From: Bremerella sp. TYQ1
Lineage (GTDB): Bacteria > Planctomycetota > Planctomycetia > Pirellulales > Pirellulaceae
Direction of reading: 5' to 3'
DNA length: 64,000 nt
Assembly: GCF_020150455.1 (NCBI RefSeq)
Contig: NZ_CP083740.1
Location: forward strand, 1,550,001 to 1,614,000
Shown here: positions 54,761 to 63,702 of the stretch, piece after piece
Layout of the letters: each line of letters opens with the position of its first letter
Position numbering within the stretch: the first letter of the stretch is position 1
The notes under the pieces: generated by a model
Database searches by the model: none
Told to the model about the DNA's origin: nothing
Seen by the model: only the letters and a program-made list of their open reading frames with translations
Made by a program: the position numbers and the translations under genes

Positions 54761-55375
54761 CGCGCTTCGCCTCCACTCAGCATCGCGACGTCAGGAATCG
54801 GTAGAAGCCATCTCGTGGGCTGATCTGGTTCGTTCGGGCTATTCGCCGGCCAAGCCCTCCAAAGTCGCCACGATTAAATCGCATCCCCTAACGTCGTTCA
54901 ACTATCTATTTTTCCGATTCACAAAAAACTTCCCAATCCTCACAGACCAACGTAAAGGTGGGCAAGATGGGCGCCAAAGGTAGAGGCTTTTTCAAAAATT
55001 GTCTTCGTTGGATTAGCAGTGAGGAGTGTTAAAGTCGGGGTCGTGCTCAAACGATCGACGAGCGAATCGAACGGTAAGAAGTTGGTTTGCGCCGGCTTCA
55101 CAATTCCTCTCCGAGTATCGAAGAAGACGCGACAAGCGAACCAGCACTCGTCACGCACTCGGTCACAGGTGCAGCATCGATTCTCTTCTTCACCGTAATA
55201 ACGCGTTGGCTGTTTTTTCTTTGTTTCAACTCGAAGCAGCTTCCGGCGCTTATTCCATTCTCAGCATGCGTCAGACGCTGGCTTTCTCATGGCAATTCGA
55301 TACGTTTCCCAATTCAGGCCTGCTTCGACCAATTCGCCAAAGGTTAGCTTCCGAAAAATTTTTCCCAAATCGGTC
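54761..55375. other. Intergenic region upstream of the large surface protein
   Basis: There is no convincing gene; short frames on both strands lack RBS and domain features. It presumably holds the minus-strand promoter of the large surface protein. The next feature is a candidate ncRNA on the plus strand. Confidence 0.5.
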
Positions 55376-55404
55376 GTGACACGGATCTTGGGATTTCGTA
55401 TTTA
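55376..55404 (+). promoter_or_regulatory. Possible sigma-70-type promoter for the orphan structured RNA
   Basis: GTGACA (55376-55381) is followed after 17 bp by TATTTA (55399-55404), predicting a start near 55411, just before the RNA's first stems. Both boxes differ from consensus by one or two bases. Confidence 0.35.
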
Positions 55405-55410
55405 CTCCCC

Positions 55411-55676
55411 CGTCGCTGGTGAACACCGGTGACGAGGTCACAGGTAACGGACATCGGAAGTCCTTTGTACGACGGTAGTTTGCGGGAACTGCCAGCCCCC
55501 CTCCTGGGCTGAAGCTCATACTTGTCAAGGTCATACGGCTACTGGGTCGGCCGTCTTGGCAAGTGCTTCACAGAGGGCTTCCGGTCAGACCTCTGGAGCT
55601 TGGGTCATTTGCTCCAGAGGTCGCCTCCACCAACGCGGCGAGAGATTCTACGATGAATCCTCGCCGCGTTTTTTTT
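55411..55676 (+). ncRNA. Candidate structured non-coding RNA ending in a strong terminator
   Basis: Three strong hairpins are stacked: CAGCCC/GGGCTG (55493-55498/55506-55511); ACTTGTCAAG/CTTGGCAAGT (55520-55529/55555-55564) with an inner ACGGC/GCCGT; and a perfect 12-bp stem 55588-55599/55611-55622. The end is a 16-bp terminator: 55632 region, CGGCGAG with CTCGCCG and GATTC with GAATC, followed by T8. No ORF or gene uses this terminator on the plus strand, so an RNA gene is likely. It matches no class I know; see the rejected tmRNA idea. Confidence 0.5.
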
Positions 55677-55790
55677 ATGCGCAAGCCGAAAGCGAAAGAT
55701 CACGTTGCCCCTGGTCACGTTGACAGCTTTCCCAGCGGCTTCTAGCTTGAACCGACGCTTTGATCTCGTTTTCTTCTGAGAGTTCGCCCC

Positions 55791-56564
55791 ATGTCGAAAC
55801 CTGTTGCCATTGTGACTGGAAGTTCCCGCGGAATTGGTCGTGCGATTGCCGAACGACTCGCCGCCGACGGGTACTGTGTCACCGTGAATTACAACTCCAG
55901 CCCAGATGCGGCTAACGAAGTCGTTGCCGGCATTGAAGAGCAGGGGGGCGAAGCAATCGCCGTTCAGGCCAACGTTGGATCGGAACAGGGCCGCACGCAG
56001 CTGCTGGAAGCAACCTTGGCCAAATGGCATCGCCTGGATGTCCTGGTCAACAACGCTGGGATCACTTCGCCAGGCCGACTCGATCTCTTGGAAGCGACCT
56101 CCGAAAACTGGGACTTGGTGCTCGATACCAATTTGAAGGGGCCATTCTTCCTCTCCCAGTCGGCCGCCAATGCGATGCTTTCGCAGATCGAAGCCGAGGC
56201 GATTCCTTCGGGGAAAATCATCAATCTTTCTTCGCTGTCGGCCTATGCCAGCTCGCCCAATCGAGCCGACTACTGCATCGCCAAAGCAGGTCTCGCGATG
56301 ATGACGCAGCTGTTTGCTGATCGACTCGGTACCGAAAACATTCAGGTCTTCGAGGTCTGCCCTGGAATTATCGCCACCGATATGACCGGTCCGGTGACCG
56401 AAAAGTACGACAAGCTGATCGAAGAAGGGATCACGCCGATCCACCGCTGGGGACAGCCAGACGATGTCGCCAAAGCGGTCTCTGCGATCTGCGCCGATTA
56501 CTTCCCCTTCAGCACAGGGCAGCGAATCAACGTCGACGGCGGCTTTCACCTTCGTCGGCTCTAA
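55791..56564 (+). CDS. SDR-family oxidoreductase, 3-oxoacyl-ACP reductase-like
   Basis: The 257-aa protein is a classical short-chain dehydrogenase: TGSSRGIGRAIAERLA (cofactor GxxxGxG), NNAG at ITSP.., Ser in SSLSAY and the YxxxK pair in YCIAKAGL, with an N-terminal VAIVTG. It is of FabG length and could act in fatty acid or secondary metabolism; the substrate is unknown. ATG 55791 has a poor ribosome site. It follows the orphan RNA terminator, so it is transcribed independently. Confidence 0.88.
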   Translation: MSKPVAIVTGSSRGIGRAIAERLAADGYCVTVNYNSSPDAANEVVAGIEEQGGEAIAVQANVGSEQGRTQLLEATLAKWHRLDVLVNNAGITSPGRLDLLEATSENWDLVLDTNLKGPFFLSQSAANAMLSQIEAEAIPSGKIINLSSLSAYASSPNRADYCIAKAGLAMMTQLFADRLGTENIQVFEVCPGIIATDMTGPVTEKYDKLIEEGITPIHRWGQPDDVAKAVSAICADYFPFSTGQRINVDGGFHLRRL

Positions 56565-56764
56565 GCCGCTAGCACTGCCGGCCACTTACTGAAAAGCAGA
56601 TACGTATTACCGCCATCAGCTCGCTCAGCATCCAACCAACGAGCATCTGGCAAACTTTGCCGGTTACGCAAAAGATTCCACTCGCTGGCACCGATACATG
56701 AGAATGTGCCTCTGCATGGCAGGGGATGGTGCCTTACTCGATTCGTGCCCAGGGATGGCTCACG

Positions 56765-57358
56765 ATGCGGTTGGATTGGAAAGCTGTCGGACTGTTAACG
56801 GTTTCGCTTCTGCTGAAAAGTGGCTGCGTTTCGGTTCGCTATGATGACAAGCCGCTCCCCATCGAACCGACGCCTGCCCTTGTCCCAGCACCGGCCACAT
56901 GCAGTAGCGAAGTCGAATGGACGCCGCCGCAAGCGGTAGCCCCACAGCCGTTGCCACAACCGGCAATTGCTTCCGACTGCACGACCGACGACTGCCAACC
57001 GCAGCATCAGTTCGCGTTCAATTTCCATCACAAGCTGAAGAGCTGGCTGCATCGCCCTAAGCATCAGCCTGCGGTTGCCCCTGTGATTCCGCCTCACTCG
57101 AAGTTTCACCCGGTGCCAACACGCCCTGTGTTCGCCGCTCCGGTCATCTTTTACGACGACGTCCCGCGTCCGCTGCCCACCAAAATGGCCAAGCCGATGC
57201 CGGTTCCGCCGCCGGCCGATATCACTCCAGAGTCGAACGACCACGAAGTCAACGCGCCGATGCCGCTGGAAGACGAACTCCGGATCGCCAGCCCTATTTC
57301 TTTGAACGGACCCGTTCGCCCCATCGCGAATGGCTGGAAAGCGACCGAGCACGAATAA
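56765..57358 (+). CDS. Proline-rich lipoprotein of unknown function
   Basis: The 197-aa product from ATG 56765 has a lipobox (LLLKSGCVSV, Cys about 20) and a Pro/Ala/His-rich mature part (PTPALVPAPATCSSEVEW; AVAPQPLPQPAIASDC). It is probably surface-exposed and disordered. I recognise no domain. A Cys pair is present in the mature part. The frame opens upstream at 56726 but those codons have no sign of coding. Confidence 0.6.
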   Translation: MRLDWKAVGLLTVSLLLKSGCVSVRYDDKPLPIEPTPALVPAPATCSSEVEWTPPQAVAPQPLPQPAIASDCTTDDCQPQHQFAFNFHHKLKSWLHRPKHQPAVAPVIPPHSKFHPVPTRPVFAAPVIFYDDVPRPLPTKMAKPMPVPPPADITPESNDHEVNAPMPLEDELRIASPISLNGPVRPIANGWKATEHE

Positions 57359-57846
57359 GCTGCTGCCTAATCAGCTCCTCAAGCTCGCCGCACGATACGC
57401 TTAAACTTGGCGAACACATTCTCCAAGCGTCTCCCTGAGTCGACCAATCAGATAGCAGGCGCTTCGATCCTGCCCGTAACTCAATCGTCTTCAGCCTACG
57501 GGACAATGCTCGCGCTCAGTTTCTCAAGCCGATCTTCCCTGGCCACCACGAACGACACTCCCCATTCGCCCTGCATTCAACGGAACACGCTGATTCAAGC
57601 AACGCCGTGCTTGCTGTGCATCTTCGCGTAAACCGCATAGTTAGCGCATGAAGCACCCTCTCGGTGGCAATTTAGGTTGACTCTGCGGCCCAACCCGGGA
57701 GGGATGAAGCGACCGAGCCATCTGTTCCGATGACACCTTTCGGCCCGCTGATCCATCTCTCCGCCAGTCACAAGCAACGATCGGAGCTGCGGTGCTATCA
57801 AAACAGGTATCGACGACGCTCCGGGTTGCCGAAAGACGAGAGATCT
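57359..57846. other. Intergenic region upstream of htrA
   Basis: This 488-bp stretch contains no clear gene or terminator; short frames are likely chance. It should hold the promoter of the protease gene. Confidence 0.5.
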
Positions 57847-59214
57847 ATGCGTTCACCCTCCTTGAATATCCTCGCCGTTCGTCTTTGCTGGCTATTGCTT
57901 GCGACAGCGGTGTGTTATTCACCGGTTATCTCCGGCAATTCGGCCCGCGGGTCCGAGCTTCGCATGACCCCCATCGTGAAAGCGGTGCAGTCAGCGAAAG
58001 CTTCGATCGTAAACATCCATGGCCATAAGACAGTCTCGACCGTCAGTGCCGTTGGAGGCGATACGCCCCGCCAGGTGAACGGCATGGGAACCGGGGTCAT
58101 CATCGACCGCCGCGGATTCATTGTCACCAACCATCACGTGGTCGACGGCGTCCGACGCATTCAAGTCACGTTCAACAGTGGCGAAACGTTGATTGCTCGC
58201 CTGATCGCACACGATCTGACAACCGACTTGGCCGTCATTAAAGTCGATTCGTCCGACGAACTGCCCGTCGTCAACATTGGCAAGTCGAGCGACTTGATGC
58301 CAGGCGAAACGGTCATCGCCGTCGGCAACGCTTATGGATACGAAAACTCGGTCACTCGCGGCATCATCAGTGCTTTGCACCGCAGCGTTCAAGTCACCGA
58401 GAATCAAAAGTACGACGATCTGATTCAAACCGATGCCAGCATCAACCCCGGCAACTCCGGCGGCCCACTGCTGAACATCGATGGCCAGATGATCGGTATC
58501 AATGTTGCCGTTCGCGTTGGTGCCCAGGGCATTGGCTTTGCGATTCCTGTCGATACCGTCATGGAAATCGCTTCCCGCATGATGTCGACCGAACGCATGA
58601 GCGATCAGTACCACGGCATCCGTGGCAAGACCCTCTGGGACGGCGACACCGCTTCGTTCAAGATCACCGGCATCGAAAAGGATAGCCCCGCCGATGCGGC
58701 TGGCCTGCGAATCGGCGACACGCTCACGAAAATCGGCGAGCAAAAGATCGAACGCCAACTCGACGTTGAACTCGCTTTGCTCAATCGCACGCTTGGCGAA
58801 GAGATCGCCTTGGAAGTCGATCGAGCAGGGGACGCTGGCAAACAATTGGCCATCGTCACGAAGAGTCTGAGTGGTGCGACCAACGTTTCAGATCTTGCCT
58901 GGCGAGCAATGGGCGTGCGAGTGAAGTCGATGCCTGAGCAGGAATTCGCTCAGCTTTCCAGCCGATACCGTGGTGGCCTGCAAGTGACCGCCGTGCGTGC
59001 TGGCAGCCCTGCTGAGGTCGAAGGCATTCAAGTCGGTGACATCCTGGTCGGCATGCACGACTGGGAAACGATCTCGTACGAGAACCTCGACTACATTCTG
59101 AAGAACAAGTCGGTAACGCAACGCGGAGCCGTTCGCTTCTACATCCTTCGCGAACGTGACACTCTGTACGGCGACATCAGCCTGGCCGCCACCCAACAAC
59201 TGACGCAGCGATAA
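57847..59214 (+). CDS. HtrA/DegP-type periplasmic serine protease
   Basis: The start at ATG 57847 gives 455 aa with a hydrophobic signal segment (NILAVRLCWLLLATAVCYS). The catalytic triad is His (TNHHVVDG, about 95), Asp (TTDLAVIKVD, about 125) and Ser (NPGNSGGPLLN, about 204). Two PDZ-like domains follow: ITGIEKDSPADAAGLRIGD (about 280) and QVTAVRAGSPAEVEGIQVGD (about 385). It is a housekeeping quality-control protease of the periplasm. Confidence 0.94.
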   Translation: MRSPSLNILAVRLCWLLLATAVCYSPVISGNSARGSELRMTPIVKAVQSAKASIVNIHGHKTVSTVSAVGGDTPRQVNGMGTGVIIDRRGFIVTNHHVVDGVRRIQVTFNSGETLIARLIAHDLTTDLAVIKVDSSDELPVVNIGKSSDLMPGETVIAVGNAYGYENSVTRGIISALHRSVQVTENQKYDDLIQTDASINPGNSGGPLLNIDGQMIGINVAVRVGAQGIGFAIPVDTVMEIASRMMSTERMSDQYHGIRGKTLWDGDTASFKITGIEKDSPADAAGLRIGDTLTKIGEQKIERQLDVELALLNRTLGEEIALEVDRAGDAGKQLAIVTKSLSGATNVSDLAWRAMGVRVKSMPEQEFAQLSSRYRGGLQVTAVRAGSPAEVEGIQVGDILVGMHDWETISYENLDYILKNKSVTQRGAVRFYILRERDTLYGDISLAATQQLTQR

Positions 59215-59364
59215 GACTGGCTCGCTGCCAATCGTTCAGCCCCGGGAAAACCACCTGGGTGCCATGCTCACGTCCGCAGCAGAACATGCCGGGGGTCTTC
59301 GCCCTCCGGCAACTTCTCTATAATTCACAGGTCGAAACCTAACTTCCTGTGAAAGTCCTGCCCC

Positions 59365-60282
59365 GTGGAACAAGCGTTCCTGCAATACCTCGCTTCGCAA
59401 AAGCAATCGCTCCCGACCGATGGCATCGGAATCGGCGATGATGCGGCCGTGCTGTCATGGACAGCAGATCAGAAGCTGGTCGTCTGTACCGATTTGATCT
59501 CGGACGAAACCGACTTTCACCTCGCCGACGTTACCCCGCAGCAGATCGGTCGAAAGGCGTTGGCCATCAACTTAAGCGATATCGCTGCGATGGCCTGTGA
59601 GCCCACAGGCGCTCTGCTAACGCTGCTTCTGCCCAAGGGTGAGGATTCACTTCCTTTGGCCCAGGGCATCTACGAGGGAGCCGCTCAGCTCGGCCAGCAA
59701 TATGGTTGCCCGATCATCGGCGGCGACACGAACAGTTGGCCTGGCAAAGTAGCGGTAAGCGTCACGGTTCTCGGCCGCTGCCCGCTTGGTCGCCCGCTGC
59801 TTCGCGAAGGAGCCCAGCCTGGCGACGCGATCTTCGTTACCGGCACGCTCGGTGGTAGCATCCTGGGGCAGCACATCGCGTTTCAACCGCGCATCCGCGA
59901 AGCAATTCGTCTCCGCGAGATTTGCGGACTGACCGCAGGGATGGACATCAGCGACGGGATCTCGATCGATCTGCCACGGCTGTGCGAGCGCAGTCAGACC
60001 GGGGCGGAAATCGATGTTCGCTGGCTACCGATTTCGGACGATGCCCGGCGAATGAGCCAAACCACCGGCAAACCGCCGTGGTGGCATGCCCTGAACGACG
60101 GCGAAGACTTCGAGCTTTTGTTCACTGTTCCCGCCGCGGAAGCAGATCGTTTGGAAGCCCAATGGACCGAAACGGTTCCGGTGACAAGAATAGGGACCAT
60201 AAGGGCCGAGCCGCAGCTGACCATGCTCGACGAGTCAGGTCAGCGGCAACCGCTTCGCCCCGAAGGATTTTCACATCAGTAA
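59365..60282 (+). CDS. thiL: Thiamine-monophosphate kinase
   Basis: ThiL converts thiamine monophosphate to the pyrophosphate with ATP. The 305-aa protein starts at GTG 59365. Motifs: GIGIGDDAAVLSW, a metal-binding Asp triad region (DLISDETDFHL), GGDTNSWPGKVAVSV, and the Gly-rich GTLGGSILGQHIAF with AGMDISDGISID. The tsaE gene starts 14 bp after its stop, so they are one operon. Confidence 0.94.
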   Translation: MEQAFLQYLASQKQSLPTDGIGIGDDAAVLSWTADQKLVVCTDLISDETDFHLADVTPQQIGRKALAINLSDIAAMACEPTGALLTLLLPKGEDSLPLAQGIYEGAAQLGQQYGCPIIGGDTNSWPGKVAVSVTVLGRCPLGRPLLREGAQPGDAIFVTGTLGGSILGQHIAFQPRIREAIRLREICGLTAGMDISDGISIDLPRLCERSQTGAEIDVRWLPISDDARRMSQTTGKPPWWHALNDGEDFELLFTVPAAEADRLEAQWTETVPVTRIGTIRAEPQLTMLDESGQRQPLRPEGFSHQ

Positions 60283-60295
60283 CCAGCAGACCATC

Positions 60296-60766
60296 ATGAG
60301 CACGATTACCTGGGAAGCGACTTCCGAAGACGATACCAAGAAGCTGGGCACCATCCTGGCCGACGCCATTCCGCCTGGCACTGTGGTGGCCCTGAACGGC
60401 ACGCTGGGGGCCGGCAAGACGCGCCTGGTCAAAGCGATGGCCGACGCGCTCGGTATTCCCGCGGAAGATGTCATCAGCCCGACGTTTGTCATCATGCAGC
60501 GATACTTCGGCGGCAAGACGCTCTATCACTTCGACGTCTATCGCATCAAAGATGACGACGAATTCCTCGAGCTTGGCCCGGAAGAGTACTTCGATTCCGA
60601 TGGCATCACGCTGCTGGAATGGGCCGACCGGGTCGAAAACTGCCTGCCGCACGATTACCTTCGAATCGACATCGAAGTCCTCGGCGAAACGTGCCGCCAG
60701 TTCACGATCTCGTCCGTCGGTACCGACCTGGAAAACGTACCGCTCCAGGTCAAAGACGCGCTGTAG
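60296..60766 (+). CDS. tsaE: tRNA threonylcarbamoyladenosine biosynthesis ATPase TsaE
   Basis: TsaE hydrolyses ATP to support the TsaD/TsaB complex that makes the universal t6A tRNA modification. The 156-aa product has Walker A NGTLGAGKTRLVKAMADAL, a conserved SPTFVIMQRY stretch (about 62) and a HFDVYRIKD (about 78) followed by EWADRVENCLPHDYL. It is co-transcribed with thiL. The gene is followed by a palindromic element. Confidence 0.95.
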   Translation: MSTITWEATSEDDTKKLGTILADAIPPGTVVALNGTLGAGKTRLVKAMADALGIPAEDVISPTFVIMQRYFGGKTLYHFDVYRIKDDDEFLELGPEEYFDSDGITLLEWADRVENCLPHDYLRIDIEVLGETCRQFTISSVGTDLENVPLQVKDAL

Positions 60767-60784
60767 AGAACCACGGCACCCCTT

Positions 60785-60892
60785 CGTAGGGCCCGCGTGT
60801 CGCGGTTCGACGATCGCTACACGAGAGCATCGCCTCGAACCGGGTGACACTGGCTCTGGCTGACTCCTGACCCGCGGCACGCGGGCCCTACG
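60785..60892. repeat. 21-bp inverted repeat element between tsaE and hslU
   Basis: CGTAGGGCCCGCGTGTCGCGG, at 60785-60805, and its complement at 60872-60892 match with one mismatch. The arms enclose about 66 bp. No transposase is encoded. It could be a REP/MITE-like element or a Rho-type bidirectional termination region between two convergent genes. Confidence 0.65.
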
Positions 60893-60899
60893 GCCGGTC

Positions 60900-62243
60900 T
60901 TACAAAATGAAGCGGCTTAAGTCTTCGTCTTTGCTGACGTCGTCCAGTCGTTGTTTGACGTAGGCGGCGTTGACTTCGACGGTGCCGTACTTCATCTCGG
61001 GCGCCTCAAAGCTCAATTCTTCCAGCAGACGTTCCATGATCGTGTACAACCGCCGAGCACCGATGTTTTGCGTCGTTTGATTGATCTGAAACGCGTACGA
61101 AGCGATCTCTTCGAGCGCATCTTCGGTAAAGCGGACGGCGACTTCTTCCGTCTTCATCAGCTCGACATATTGCCGGGTGAGAGACGATTTCGGCTCGGTT
61201 AAGATTCGTACGAAGTCTTCCTTCGTCAGGTCCGAAAGTTCTACGCGAATCGGAAAACGTCCTTGCAGTTCCGGCATTAAATCGCTGGGGCTCACTTTAT
61301 GAAATGCCCCTGCGGCGACGAACATCACGTGGTCGGTATTCACGTAGCCATACTTCGTCTGCACGGTCGTTCCTTCGACGATCGGCAGCAAGTCGCGCTG
61401 TACCCCTTGGCGAGACACGTCGGTGCCTCCTTTGCCTTCGCCGGCGACAATCTTGTCGATCTCGTCCAGGAAGATCATGCCCAGGTTTTCGGCCAATTCG
61501 ATCGCCGCTTCGTAGATCCGCTCTTTGTCCAGCAGGGCCTCGGTTTCTTGCTCGACAAGAACTTTCCGAGCTTCCGCCACCGTCAGTTCGCGACGCGTGC
61601 TGTTTTTGGGCATGATCTTTTCGAGCATTCCTTGCAGATCCATGTCCATCTGCTCCATGCCCATCCCGCCGATCATGACCGGCGTTCCTTTTTGTTCGAC
61701 CGTCAGCTCGACCGTTCGGTCTTCCAGCTTGCCCGCTTCCAGCATCTCTTTCATCCGCTGCCGCGAGCGTTCATGCTTTTCCTGCTCTTCCGGTTCGGTG
61801 GCCGTATGCGGAGGACGGGGCGAGATCAACTGATCGAGCAGGCGTTTCTCGGCGCGCTTTTTCGCTTCTTCCTGAACCGCTTCCTTTTCGGTTTCGCGAA
61901 CGATGCCGATCGCATTGTCGACTAGTTCGCGGACCATGCTCTCGACGTCGCGGCCGTAATAGCCCACCTCGGTGAACTTGGTCGCTTCCACTTTAATGAA
62001 CGGAGCCCCCGTCAGCTTGGCCAAACGACGAGCAATCTCGGTCTTACCGACGCCGGTCGGGCCAATCATCAGGATGTTCTTCGGCGAGACTTCCTGCTGC
62101 AGCTCTTGCGGCAGATGCTTGCGACGCCAACGGTTTCGCACGGCAATCGCTACGGCCCGCTTCGCTTCGTTCTGCCCGACGATATCGGCGTCGAGCATTT
62201 TCACAATCTCACGCGGCGTCAGGTCTTGATGTGCTTGCGGCAT
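60900..62243 (-). CDS. hslU: HslU ATPase of the HslVU (ClpYQ) protease
   Basis: The 447-aa AAA+ unfoldase feeds substrates to HslV. Walker A GPTGVGKTEIARRL (about 58) and Walker B MIFLDEIDKIVA (about 254) are intact. The I-domain (about 110-240) is present, as is the C-terminal RFIL tail used to activate HslV. The start CAT overlaps the hslV stop (TAATG on the minus strand), so the genes are coupled, with hslV first. Confidence 0.97.
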   Translation of the reverse strand: MPQAHQDLTPREIVKMLDADIVGQNEAKRAVAIAVRNRWRRKHLPQELQQEVSPKNILMIGPTGVGKTEIARRLAKLTGAPFIKVEATKFTEVGYYGRDVESMVRELVDNAIGIVRETEKEAVQEEAKKRAEKRLLDQLISPRPPHTATEPEEQEKHERSRQRMKEMLEAGKLEDRTVELTVEQKGTPVMIGGMGMEQMDMDLQGMLEKIMPKNSTRRELTVAEARKVLVEQETEALLDKERIYEAAIELAENLGMIFLDEIDKIVAGEGKGGTDVSRQGVQRDLLPIVEGTTVQTKYGYVNTDHVMFVAAGAFHKVSPSDLMPELQGRFPIRVELSDLTKEDFVRILTEPKSSLTRQYVELMKTEEVAVRFTEDALEEIASYAFQINQTTQNIGARRLYTIMERLLEELSFEAPEMKYGTVEVNAAYVKQRLDDVSKDEDLSRFIL

Positions 62244-62782
62244 TAGTCCATCTCCACGCGGTGAATCTTGATGTTGTCGTTGGTGTAAATGTCGATGTCG
62301 GCGGCGATCTTCAAACTTTCGCGAACGATCTCTTCGGCCGACAGATCGCTATGCTTGACCAAAGCCTTGGCCGCGGCGGTCGCGAAATTGCCGCCGGAGC
62401 CAATCCCCAGCACACCATCGGTCGGCTGAATCACGTCCCCAGTACCGGAAAGCAGCAGCGTTTGCTGGGCGTCGACGACCACCATCAACGCTTCCAAGCG
62501 ACGCATCGCGCGGTCGGTTCGCCACTGCTTGGCCAGTTCGGTGGCTGCTTTGGGAACGTTGCCGGGATAGTCTTTCAACATCGATTCAAAACGTTCCAAC
62601 AAAGCGAATGCGTCGGCCGTCGATCCGGCAAACCCACACCACACTTTGCCTCCCAACAGCGGACGGATCTTGGACGCATCCGATTTCATCACGCTGGTGT
62701 TCATGGTAACTTGGCCATCGCCGCCAATGGCGACTTCGCCGTTATGTCGCACGGCCAGAATGGTTGTCGAGCGAATTCTCAT
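62243..62782 (-). CDS. hslV: HslV peptidase of the HslVU protease
   Basis: The start ATG 62782 (MRIRSTTILAVRHNGEV) is chosen because Thr in the STTILAV region is the N-terminal nucleophile after processing. It gives 179 aa, the standard length. Conserved GGDGQVTMNTSVMK and VWCGFAGSTADAF are present. The product is a proteasome-like threonine protease that degrades misfolded proteins with HslU. The frame to 62878 lacks support. Confidence 0.95.
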   Translation of the reverse strand: MRIRSTTILAVRHNGEVAIGGDGQVTMNTSVMKSDASKIRPLLGGKVWCGFAGSTADAFALLERFESMLKDYPGNVPKAATELAKQWRTDRAMRRLEALMVVVDAQQTLLLSGTGDVIQPTDGVLGIGSGGNFATAAAKALVKHSDLSAEEIVRESLKIAADIDIYTNDNIKIHRVEMD

Positions 62783-62904
62783 GCAGGAGTCCTCGCGAGC
62801 TTCCTTGTCGATTGCTAGGCTGAATGTCGTAGGCGTGTATTGTGTCGCAAAATCGCTCCTACGGCTAGGAGTTGCCACCCCTCCCGCCTCTTAGCATCCA
62901 TCCT

Positions 62905-63018
62905 GTCCGGTCCCCTCTCCCTTCCCAAGGGAGAGGGCTAGGGTGAGGGTTGGTGAAGCGTGTACCCGGTTCGCCCCCTCACCCTAACCCTCTCCCCAAA
63001 GGGGCGAGGGGACCGGAC
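62905..63018. repeat. Nested palindromic element upstream of the isochorismatase gene
   Basis: Terminal arms GTCCGGTCCCCTC (62905-62917) and GAGGGGACCGGAC (63006-63018) are perfect complements. Inside are a CTCTCCCTTCCCAAGGGAGAG hairpin-like part near 62915-62936 and a longer GCTAGGGTGAGGG/CCCTCACCCTAAC pairing across the centre. This resembles a common intergenic palindrome of REP type. No coding content. Confidence 0.7.
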
Positions 63019-63102
63019 GCGAGAGGCTTTCGCTGGAAGTTGGCGGCGACCTACCTACATTGAATTCCCATTACCCCGCATATTTTGTTCCCATAATTGC
63101 CC

Positions 63103-63702
63103 ATGTCTCAGCCGCTTGCTAATCCGCTTTTGATGACGCCTGACAATACGGTTTTGCTAGTCATTGATATGCAGGCCAAGTTACTTCCGTGGATTCGCTT
63201 TGGCGACAAAGTGGCTTGGAATACGCGGCGGCTTTTAGATGGGGCCGAGATCGTCGGTCTGCCATTTCTCGGAACCGAGCAATATCGCCAGGGCCTCGGC
63301 CCGACGATCGAGCCGTTGGCGGCCAAGCTGGGCGAGATGCCCGACAAACTGCACTTCAGCAGCTACGATGCCGTTTCCAAAAAGCTGGCCGAACTGGGCC
63401 GGCCGAAAGTCTTGATTGCAGGGATCGAAGCTCACGTCTGCGTGCAGCAAACAGCGCTCGACTTGCTTTCGCTCGGCTACGAAGTTTACCTGGCGGTTGA
63501 CGCTATCGGATCGCGGTTTGCTGCCGATCGCAAGTTCGCACTGCGAAGAATGGAATCGAGCGGCGTTACGCTTACCACCACGGAAGCCGCATTGTTTGAA
63601 TGGTGCCGCGTCGCAGGCACACCGCAGTTCAAACAGATCAGCCAACTCGTGCGAGAATCGCCCCCTTACACGGAAGGGGAAAGCCCTAATCCACCCAAGT
63701 AG
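63103..63702 (+). CDS. Isochorismatase-family cysteine hydrolase
   Basis: The 199-aa product (ATG 63103) has the family pattern: VLLVIDMQAKLLP with the catalytic Asp, a Lys in PDKLHFSSYDA, and the active-site Cys in GIEAHVCVQQTALDLL. The fold also serves nicotinamidases and N-carbamoyl hydrolases, so the exact substrate is uncertain. It overlaps the 3' end of the convergent CHAD gene by 37 bp. Confidence 0.87.
   Translation: MSQPLANPLLMTPDNTVLLVIDMQAKLLPWIRFGDKVAWNTRRLLDGAEIVGLPFLGTEQYRQGLGPTIEPLAAKLGEMPDKLHFSSYDAVSKKLAELGRPKVLIAGIEAHVCVQQTALDLLSLGYEVYLAVDAIGSRFAADRKFALRRMESSGVTLTTTEAALFEWCRVAGTPQFKQISQLVRESPPYTEGESPNPPK

Noticed and set aside
55623..55632. GCCTCCACCA, which looks like a tmRNA 3' end next to the orphan RNA
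   Set aside because: No GGGGGC-type 5' partner, no T-loop (the loop is 11 nt, not TTCRANY) and no tag peptide reading frame were found upstream, so it is probably coincidence.
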